From CAZIVO01 sp964542765 (GTDB lineage: Bacteria; Planctomycetota; UBA1135; UBA2386), in assembly GCA_964542765.1 (NCBI GenBank), contig CAZIVO010000065.1:1-19932 (forward strand): 19,932 nucleotides of DNA, read 5' to 3'. The notes under the pieces were generated by a model that was not told the origin of the DNA, did not search any database, and was given only the letters and a program-made list of their open reading frames with translations. Each line of letters begins with the position of its first letter. Positions within the stretch are counted from its first letter, which is position 1. The position numbers and the translations under genes are program-made. Below are positions 1 through 6,064 of the stretch, piece after piece.

Positions 1-14
1 CATAGGGGACCGTT

Positions 15-1118
15 GTGCCCATCCGAAAGATTGATCAAGATCACACTCGCTTTCGGGAGATCGTGCGGGGACGCATCAAGCGTGACCTGGAAAAATACGT
101 AACCTCAGGCGAGATGGTTGGCCGGCAGGGGGATCAATTTGTAAGCATTCCTATCCCCCAGATCCGACTGCCGAAATTCAGGTTCGGCGAGAACCCGCAA
201 GGTGGCATTGGCCAGGGTGAGGGTGATCCGGGCGAGACTGTCGATACGAAGTCCGAAGAGGGTGGTCAGGCTGGCGATAATGAAGGCCAGCACATCATCG
301 AGGTGGATGTCTCTTTCGAGGAGTTGGCACGCATCCTCAGCGAAGAACTCGAGTTGCCGGATATTGAGCCAAAGGGTGCGAAGAACTTGACCGCTTCGGG
401 AGGTCGTTTCTCAAGCATCTCCAGGGTGGGTCCGGCGAGTCTCCGTCACTTCAAGCGGACCTTTCGCGAAGCTCTGAAACGGGAAATCACGACAGGAACT
501 TACGACCCTGAAAATCCACGGGTGGTGCCGGTGTCCGATGATGTTCGATACCGAGCGATCGCTCAGCGTGACATGCCGGTCGCCAGTGCGGCGATCATCT
601 ACATGATGGATGTCTCCGGAAGCATGGGGCGTGAGCAGAAGGAGGTCGTTCGCAACGAGGCGTTCTGGATCGATACGTGGCTGCGACACCAGTACAAGAA
701 CCTGGAGGTCAATTACATCGTGCATGATGCGGCCGCTCATCTCGTTGATCAGAAGACATTCTTCAGCTTGCGAGAGTCTGGTGGCACCAAAATCTCATCG
801 GCCTATGAGCTATGTTCACGATTGATTCAGGAGCGTTATCCGACATCGGAGTGGAATATCTATCCTTTCCACTTCTCGGATGGCGACAACTGGTCGTCGC
901 GCGATACAGAGCGCTGTGTCGAGCTTCTTCGGAATGCAATATTGCCCTCGGTCAATCAGTTCTGCTATGGCCAGGTGAAGAGTGCTTACGGGTCGGGGCA
1001 GTTCAAGAAGGATCTCGATAGAGCCTTCGATGCCAACGATGGCGTTGTGACGACCGATATATTGAATCGCGAGGGCATCCTTCCTTCGATCAAGGAATTC
1101 CTTGGGAAGGGGCGCTGA
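15..1118 (+). CDS. yeaH: YeaH/YhbH family protein (DUF444, vWA-like)
   Basis: This 367-aa protein belongs to the DUF444 family (E. coli YeaH, Bacillus YhbH). In the family it is encoded beside the serine kinase PrkA/YeaG and SpoVR and acts in stress or sporulation physiology; its biochemical role is not settled. The N-terminal part is charged, with a Gly/Glu-rich low-complexity stretch around residues 60-95. The C-terminal half is vWA-like: IIYMMDVSGSMG gives a MIDAS-type D199-x-S201-x-S203, followed by SGGTKISSAYE and FHFSDGDNWS, typical of the family. The GTG start at 15 has an AGGGGA ribosome-binding site at 4-9. Length is slightly below E. coli YeaH (about 430 aa), mostly through a shorter N-terminal half. 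It is followed by spoVR after 3 bp, so the two are surely co-transcribed. The sequence to the left is cut; prkA is expected there. Confidence 0.95.
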   Translation: MPIRKIDQDHTRFREIVRGRIKRDLEKYVTSGEMVGRQGDQFVSIPIPQIRLPKFRFGENPQGGIGQGEGDPGETVDTKSEEGGQAGDNEGQHIIEVDVSFEELARILSEELELPDIEPKGAKNLTASGGRFSSISRVGPASLRHFKRTFREALKREITTGTYDPENPRVVPVSDDVRYRAIAQRDMPVASAAIIYMMDVSGSMGREQKEVVRNEAFWIDTWLRHQYKNLEVNYIVHDAAAHLVDQKTFFSLRESGGTKISSAYELCSRLIQERYPTSEWNIYPFHFSDGDNWSSRDTERCVELLRNAILPSVNQFCYGQVKSAYGSGQFKKDLDRAFDANDGVVTTDILNREGILPSIKEFLGKGR

Positions 1119-1121
1119 GCG

Positions 1122-2663
1122 GTGGGAAATCTGACTCCGGAACTAGAGAGCTTGCGCCGCAAGACGCTTGCTTTGGCTACTGATTACGGCCTGGATTTCT
1201 TCGATGTCATCTTCGAACTCGTGGACTATGACGAGTTGAACATGATTGCGGCGTATGGAGGGTTCCCGACGCGCTACCCGCATTGGCGATATGGCATGGA
1301 TTACGAGCACATGTCCAAGAGTTATGCCTGGGGGTTGTCGAAGGTCTATGAGCTTGTGATCAACAATGACCCTTGCTACGCCTATCTGATGCGGTCGAAC
1401 TCCATGACCGAGCAGAAGTTGGTCATGGCGCATGTGTATGGACACAGTGATTTCTTCAAGAACAACCTTTGGTTCTCCAAAACATCGCGAAAGATGATGG
1501 ATGTTCTTGCGAACCACGGAGCACGTATTCGTCGCTTCATGGATCAGTATGGTGTGGAACGTGTGGAGAGCTTCATCGATACGGTGTTGTCACTGGATAA
1601 TCTGATCGATGTCTATGCACCATTCATCAAGAGGGGGCGTGGCGATGGAGAGTTGTCCGGTGGTGGCGACCGAGAGGCTGGATCTTCGTTCAAGATCGAG
1701 GCCAAGGATTACATGGATCGCTATATCAACCCGCCTGAATACATCCGTGAGTGTAGAGAGAACGAAGAAGCACGCATTGCCGCGCTCGAGAACAGGTTTC
1801 CGGCAAACCCTGAACGAGACGTCTTGGGGTTCATGCTCCGTCACGCTGCATTGGAGGATTGGGAGCAAAGTGTCCTGTCGATGCTCAGGGAAGAGGCTTA
1901 CTACTTTGCCCCGCAGGGCATGACCAAGATCATGAACGAGGGCTGGGCTGTCTACTGGCACTCGAAGTTCATGACCAGCCATCTCCTGGAAGCTTCGGAG
2001 GTGATCAGCTATGCGGATTCCCACTCGGGGGCCTTGTCTGCGGAGCCTGGCCAGATCAATCCATACAAGCTTGGCTTGGAACTGTTCCTGGATATCGAAG
2101 AACGTTGGGACAGGGGCAAATACGGTCCCGAATTCGAGAGATGTGAAGATGCTGAGCAACGTCGCAACTGGGATACTCGGGAGGGGAAGGGTCGCGAGAA
2201 GATTTTTCAGGTGCGAAAGGTCTACAATGACGTGACCTTCGTTGACGATTTCGTCGATGCTGATTTTGCCGAGAAGCAAAAACTATTCATCTATGGTTTC
2301 AACGAGGCCGAAGGCCGCTACGAGATCGTTGATCGAGACTACCGGAAGGTGAAAAGTCAGCTGCTCAATTCCTTGACCAACTTCGGGAATCCTGTCATCA
2401 CGGTCGCTGATGGAAACTACATGAACAGAGGCGAGCTGTACCTCCATCACGATTGGATGGGTGCGGATCTCCAGTTCGAGCAGGCATTGAGGACGCTGGG
2501 CTTACTTCAGTCCATGTGGAAGCGTCCGGTTCACCTCGAGACTCGCGAGGCCGGCAAGCCTCGGCTTCTCAGTCACGATGGCAGTCAAGCGGAGATGAAG
2601 GAAATCTCCGGTTCATCCGAAGCGCCTGAACTCGTTGGCGTTGATGATGGGGGCCGGGACTGA
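1122..2663 (+). CDS. spoVR: SpoVR family protein
   Basis: This 513-aa protein matches the SpoVR family (E. coli YcgB, about 510 aa; B. subtilis SpoVR, about 470 aa), so it is full length. In Bacillus SpoVR is needed for spore cortex formation. In non-sporulating bacteria it travels with PrkA/YeaG and YeaH and its function is unknown. Family hallmarks visible are YDELNMIAAYGGFPTRYPHW near the N-terminus, VYGHSDFFKNN, and PQGMTKIMNEGWAVYWHSK in the middle, with GGNPVITVAD-like text (FGNPVITVADGNY) near the C-terminus. The GTG start at 1122 lies 3 bp after the yeaH stop, with the purine-rich stretch GGGAAGGGG just upstream as ribosome-binding site. The C-terminal tail after about residue 490 is acidic and probably disordered. 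Its TGA stop overlaps the proposed CTG start of the next gene. Confidence 0.96.
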   Translation: MGNLTPELESLRRKTLALATDYGLDFFDVIFELVDYDELNMIAAYGGFPTRYPHWRYGMDYEHMSKSYAWGLSKVYELVINNDPCYAYLMRSNSMTEQKLVMAHVYGHSDFFKNNLWFSKTSRKMMDVLANHGARIRRFMDQYGVERVESFIDTVLSLDNLIDVYAPFIKRGRGDGELSGGGDREAGSSFKIEAKDYMDRYINPPEYIRECRENEEARIAALENRFPANPERDVLGFMLRHAALEDWEQSVLSMLREEAYYFAPQGMTKIMNEGWAVYWHSKFMTSHLLEASEVISYADSHSGALSAEPGQINPYKLGLELFLDIEERWDRGKYGPEFERCEDAEQRRNWDTREGKGREKIFQVRKVYNDVTFVDDFVDADFAEKQKLFIYGFNEAEGRYEIVDRDYRKVKSQLLNSLTNFGNPVITVADGNYMNRGELYLHHDWMGADLQFEQALRTLGLLQSMWKRPVHLETREAGKPRLLSHDGSQAEMKEISGSSEAPELVGVDDGGRD

Positions 2664-3379
2664 TACCGCTACATGATGACCAGGGCCCACGCGGTTTCTG
2701 TGTTGGAACCTGGATCGTCCTGATTGCGATTGCGCTGGCTCATTCTGCTCACTGGTATCTGGATGCCGATGCGGTCCATGTTCTGCATGGATTCGGTTTG
2801 CATCCCGAGGCGTTTTTGGCGACCTGTCACAAACTATCGGAGTCCGCGACTCTTGGTGATGTTTGGGGTGAGCTTGATTCGGTTGCTGGAACGATCATTG
2901 TCCCATTACTCGTGTATCCCTTGATTCATGCGGGTCCCTTGCATTGCCTTGTGAATTTACTGTTCCTTCACCTGTTCGGTAGCCGTTTGGAGTCGCGAGC
3001 ATCGACCCTGCGGTTTTTGGTGTTCGTGGTGAGTTCAGGGTTGATAGCCGGTGTTGCCGAAGTGCTTCTGTCGCCTGCCAATGAGGTCGTGAGAGTGGGG
3101 GCCTCAGGAACGGTTGCGGCGATGCTGGGTGCGTATCTTTGCTGGTATCGCTCAGCGCGGGCAGTCTTTCTTGTGCCGCTGGTTGTGATTCCAGTCTTTG
3201 CACGGCTGCCAGTGGCCCTTGCCGGTGGCATGTGGATAGTGATGCAGATCGCCCCTGTTGCCAGGTTCCTGGGTGCGGGTGGTGCCGAGCCGATTTCGTG
3301 GTTGGCGATTGCGATGGGATTGTTGAGCGGATTCATCCTGGGGCCGCTCCTTTTGTTTCGCCACCGAAATTCCCGGTAG
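2660..3379 (+). CDS. Rhomboid-family membrane protein, likely pseudoprotease (His replaced by Ile), CTG start
   Basis: This is a polytopic membrane protein of the rhomboid intramembrane serine protease family. From the proposed start it is 239 aa. It has HAGPLHCLVN in the second membrane segment (H90, H95, N99, the GlpG H145/H150/N154 pattern), LFG and a Glu after it, and the serine motif GASG (S149). In the last segment the usual A-H-x-x-G-x-x-x-G reads AIAMGLLSG: Ile217 (codon ATT) sits where the catalytic His belongs, so proteolysis is doubtful. The frame is closed by TGA at 2645. Before the first standard start (TTG 2798) it encodes IPLHDDQGPRG and a hydrophobic helix WIVLIAIALAH. Many bacterial rhomboids begin MIPLxD, so translation most likely starts at CTG 2660, overlapping the spoVR stop as CTGA. 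GGGGG at 2649-2653 could be its ribosome-binding site. Starting at TTG 2798 would delete the first helix. Confidence 0.85.
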   Translation: MIPLHDDQGPRGFCVGTWIVLIAIALAHSAHWYLDADAVHVLHGFGLHPEAFLATCHKLSESATLGDVWGELDSVAGTIIVPLLVYPLIHAGPLHCLVNLLFLHLFGSRLESRASTLRFLVFVVSSGLIAGVAEVLLSPANEVVRVGASGTVAAMLGAYLCWYRSARAVFLVPLVVIPVFARLPVALAGGMWIVMQIAPVARFLGAGGAEPISWLAIAMGLLSGFILGPLLLFRHRNSR

Positions 3380-3443
3380 TGCTTCGCGCATTTTTCCGGT
3401 TATGGACTGTCCAGAGAGTTGATAGGTATCGAAGATTCAGCTT

Positions 3444-4298
3444 GTGGGACAGTTCGATCGGATCTGGATCTGGTACTTGTCGACCGTTTCGGTCCTCAGC
3501 CTTTTCTATGCCAGCGAAGCGGTAGGCGGACACCCCTACTGGTTTGTGGCTCTCCATCTGTTCTTGCTGGGTCTGCTGATGCTGCTGAAGGCGGTGGCTC
3601 GATGCGATCGCGATGCACGATGGTTGAGAGCCGGCTTCGCACTTCTCGGATTGGCGACAGTTTTTTCCAGCATAGGCTTCGTCTTGCCAGCCATTCACCC
3701 CGAGCCATACGAGTATGTTTGGGTTGACGTCGACAGGTTCTTGCTTGGGTTTGATCCGAGTGTCGCGCTGCAGAGCATCCTTTCTCCTTGGGTGACGGAG
3801 TTGCTCCAGTGGGCTTATGTCAGCTTCTACCTGATGCCCATTTCAGTGATCGTGTCGCTCATACATCGTCCAGGAGGAGCTTACGAGAAGGTCTTGTCGA
3901 CAGTGGTGTTCTGCTTCTTGTTGAGTTTCCTCGGTTACTTCCTTTGGCCGACGTTGCCGCCTCGAGAATTTCTCTTCCATGCCGATCCTTTGCAGGGGGT
4001 CTTTCTTTTCGAGGGCATGCACTCCGCTGTCGACCAGTTGGAGTTCAATCGTTGGGATTGCTTTCCGAGCGGCCATGTCATGATCGGTTTGCTCAGCCTG
4101 GTGCTTGCCTGGCAGCATGTGCGACCGTTGTTCTGGGGTCTCATGCCCGTGGTGATGGTGATGATCGTGAGTACGATGGCTTTGCGATATCACTACGTGA
4201 TAGATGTGATCAGCGGAGCTGTGGCCATGGTGATCGGACTCAGCATCTCTAACTATCTGATGCGAGATCTTCCTGTGGCGGCCGCCGGGCATGACTGA
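3444..4298 (+). CDS. PAP2-superfamily integral membrane phosphatase
   Basis: A 284-aa multi-spanning membrane protein with two of the three PAP2 (type 2 phosphatidic acid phosphatase) motifs. CFPSGHV lies at 206-212 with catalytic H211, and RYHYVIDV at 248-255 with nucleophile-type H250 and D254. The first PAP2 motif (K-x6-RP) is not visible; this is common in the aureobasidin-resistance/inositol-phosphorylceramide-synthase-like branch, which this resembles more than the PgpB type. It likely acts on a lipid phosphate or transfers a phospho-head group at the membrane; the substrate cannot be read from sequence. The GTG start at 3444 is the first usable one after an in-frame TAG at 3423; the ribosome-binding site is weak. 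It lies 64 bp after the rhomboid gene and probably shares its transcript. Its stop is 7 bp from the stop of the convergent gene on the other strand. Confidence 0.88.
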   Translation: MGQFDRIWIWYLSTVSVLSLFYASEAVGGHPYWFVALHLFLLGLLMLLKAVARCDRDARWLRAGFALLGLATVFSSIGFVLPAIHPEPYEYVWVDVDRFLLGFDPSVALQSILSPWVTELLQWAYVSFYLMPISVIVSLIHRPGGAYEKVLSTVVFCFLLSFLGYFLWPTLPPREFLFHADPLQGVFLFEGMHSAVDQLEFNRWDCFPSGHVMIGLLSLVLAWQHVRPLFWGLMPVVMVMIVSTMALRYHYVIDVISGAVAMVIGLSISNYLMRDLPVAAAGHD

Positions 4299-4305
4299 CC
4301 GGATA

Positions 4306-5061
4306 TCAGGTTCTTGCGGGCTTGGGAGGCGGCTTTCGTTGCATCAGGGCCGGGCGAGTGTGCCGGGGAGATGGAGGTGTGCGAGGGCGCTGGGGTGTGC
4401 TTGCGGCAGATTGCTCGGACCTGCTGAGATGGATTCGTTGGTTGAGGGCGTCGCGAAGGCTGGCGATGCCATGAGAGCCTATGTCTGCGTTGTTTGCGAG
4501 TAGGCCAGGGTCCATTGCCAGAAGATCACCTACCCGATGGAGTCCTTGATGATTCAGCGCACGTAGAAAGCCTTTGTCGATATCGAGTTTGTCGAGAGGG
4601 TCGTCAAGGATGCGTTTCGGGAGCAGGGACATGCCCGCTCCTTGTTTGATTGTCGCCAACTGGGCGACGATGTGGCGATAGGTCCCATCCCCAAATCCTG
4701 CTACGGTGGAAAATTTATCTTTGGGCGTGCTGAGAAACTGTCCGACAGTCTCTATTTTGAGTTGTGTGAATGCTCTTCTGGCACGTGGATTTTTGACCAG
4801 ATCGTGAAGGCGTACAGCGAGGGGATTTCCACCCGGGCCGCTGTCAGTTGGCTCCAGGTTCCTCATGAACGCAGTGACCCGGTCACATATCTTCTTGTAG
4901 GTGAGCTTGCCGCAGTTAGGAAGGGCGAGGAAGCTTTGTCGTCGCGCGGCCAAAAAGTCGCCGATGGTATGAATGCGAAGTTGTTCACATCCACGCTGCC
5001 CACGAGGAGTTAGCTCGAGTTCAGCAATCGGAAAGGCGAATCTTGGGTCCTGCCCGGTCAT
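4306..5061 (-). CDS. Protein with three tandem RNA polymerase alpha-CTD-like (HhH) domains and a basic tail
   Basis: This 251-aa soluble protein is built from three repeats that look like the C-terminal domain of RNA polymerase alpha. Repeat 1 (about 11-66) is closest: PIAELELTPR then IHTIGDFL and LPNCGK align with E. coli PVDDLELTVR, IHYIGDLV and TPNLGK. The Arg equivalent to R265 and the G-K of the hairpin are kept, but N268 is Arg and K298 is Leu. Repeat 2 (about 83-138) has IETVGQFL and AGFGDG; repeat 3 (about 155-211) has LHRVGDLL and ADIGSHG. The repeats are spaced 71-73 residues. The last 40 residues are rich in Pro, Arg and Lys and likely disordered. No other alpha domain is present, so it is not RpoA. 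DNA binding or contact with transcription factors is inference. ATG 5061 is preferred because AAAGGTG at 5068-5074 precedes it; GTG 5070 would give three more residues and a GTGA overlap. Confidence 0.82.
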   Translation of the reverse strand: MTGQDPRFAFPIAELELTPRGQRGCEQLRIHTIGDFLAARRQSFLALPNCGKLTYKKICDRVTAFMRNLEPTDSGPGGNPLAVRLHDLVKNPRARRAFTQLKIETVGQFLSTPKDKFSTVAGFGDGTYRHIVAQLATIKQGAGMSLLPKRILDDPLDKLDIDKGFLRALNHQGLHRVGDLLAMDPGLLANNADIGSHGIASLRDALNQRIHLSRSEQSAASTPQRPRTPPSPRHTRPALMQRKPPPKPART

Positions 5062-5066
5062 TGCTA

Positions 5067-6044
5067 TCACCTTTGGGGTTGGATGGAGCGGAAGACGGGA
5101 AGAGCTTCATCCTGCTCCAGCGATGTGGTGATGACGTTCTCGCTGGTGTGTCGCGAGAGGAGTTCGATGCCCATCCCACTTTCGATCAGCGCATGCGCGG
5201 CCTTGATGGAGATGCTACTTGACGTGCTCTCCTGCAAGATCGTCAGCAGTGGTGTGCGGGCCTCAACGGTAGGCAGGCGTCTGAGCAGGCGAACGGCCCG
5301 GTCTTGACCATTGTGGTCAGATGGAAGGTGGGATGTTACCCGTTGGACTGCTGCTGCCGCGCCAAGTGTCGGGATGGTGGCGAGGATCATACCCTGCATG
5401 GGTCGGTCTTTGCCGTTCAGATAGCGCGGGACGATGACATCGAGAGCTTCTTCGAGCTTGAGGCGACTTACTGCCATGAGCATGCTCGGTGCCACGTCGG
5501 AGCGGTTGTCGAGGCGATCGCGAAGTTCAGCGACCATCTTTGCTCGATCTGTTGCTCCTGCGCTTGCGAGGCGTGGTTGTAGTGGCAGCGCCAAGGCACT
5601 GTCTCGTCGAACCCGGGTACTTGCGGAAGATAATCCGTTCGTCAGCAAGCGTATACGGCCAGTCGGGTCGCTCGTTCTCGTCAGGGCGAGGACTTGTTCT
5701 TCGAGGCCAGGCTCGAGGCGTACCAGACTTCTCGAAGCGCCTGCTGTCAGGCTTCCATCGGCGAGGAAGGCGAGGAGGCCGATGCCGGGAATCAAACCGT
5801 TGAGGGCTTGCCCACAACCGCGACCGTTTCTCTCTACGAGTTCTATTCGCTCAGCTGGGTCTCCCTTGATGACCATTTGGACGAGGAAGGTGACGCGACG
5901 GAGGCTGTTCGTGTCGAGGCTGGATCGGATGACCTTCACGCGTGCGATGGTGTCTGATTTATTGATCAGCCGGTCGAGTGTGCTGGCCGCATCCTGTGCG
6001 AGGGCTGAGGTTGCGAGAGACAGAGCTATGATGATGTTCTTCAT
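5067..6044 (-). CDS. Secreted protein with HEAT-like repeats
   Basis: No named family is recognised with certainty. From ATG 6044 it is 325 aa with a clear signal peptide (MKNIIIALSLATSALA, cleavage before QD). Residues about 20-100 form a beta-rich region: DTIARVKVI, VTFLVQMVIKG and GLIPGIGLLAFL resemble the secreted domain pattern 'aD.i..v.V ... v..viKG ... G...l.FL'. Residues about 125-300 are alpha-helical, Ala/Leu-rich and repeat-like (for example AHALIESG, LLRRLPTVEARTPLLTIL), typical of HEAT/armadillo scaffolds that bind proteins. No catalytic motif is seen. It should act in the periplasm or outside the cell. GGAAGGA at 6054-6060 supports ATG 6044; a GTG at 6068 would overlap the upstream stop as GTGA. 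It sits between the metalloprotease lipoprotein gene and the triple alpha-CTD gene in one transcription unit. Confidence 0.75.
   Translation of the reverse strand: MKNIIIALSLATSALAQDAASTLDRLINKSDTIARVKVIRSSLDTNSLRRVTFLVQMVIKGDPAERIELVERNGRGCGQALNGLIPGIGLLAFLADGSLTAGASRSLVRLEPGLEEQVLALTRTSDPTGRIRLLTNGLSSASTRVRRDSALALPLQPRLASAGATDRAKMVAELRDRLDNRSDVAPSMLMAVSRLKLEEALDVIVPRYLNGKDRPMQGMILATIPTLGAAAAVQRVTSHLPSDHNGQDRAVRLLRRLPTVEARTPLLTILQESTSSSISIKAAHALIESGMGIELLSRHTSENVITTSLEQDEALPVFRSIQPQR
5068..5074 (-). promoter_or_regulatory. Ribosome-binding site deciding the start of the triple alpha-CTD gene
   Basis: On the minus strand AAAGGTG lies 6 bases before ATG 5061. It overlaps the alternative GTG start at 5070 and the stop of the upstream gene, favouring the ATG as start. 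Confidence 0.55.
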
Positions 6045-6053
6045 GACAGGTTT

Positions 6054-6060
6054 TCCTTCC
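6054..6060 (-). promoter_or_regulatory. Ribosome-binding site for the secreted HEAT-like protein
   Basis: The minus strand carries GGAAGGA 9 bases before ATG 6044. It favours this ATG, which places the signal peptide at the exact N-terminus, over GTG 6068. Confidence 0.5.
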
Positions 6061-6064
6061 AGCC

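Noticed and set aside
1590..2279. Minus-strand open frame of 229 codons opposite spoVR
   Set aside because: spoVR is a clear family match; the antisense frame has no motif.
2798..3379. TTG 2798 as the rhomboid start
   Set aside because: It would remove the first membrane helix and the conserved IPLxDD start encoded upstream in the same frame.
4277..4286. Palindrome GGCGGCCGCC near the end of the PAP2 gene, considered as a terminator stem
   Set aside because: It has no loop or T-run and lies in the coding sequence (codons for an Ala-rich tail).
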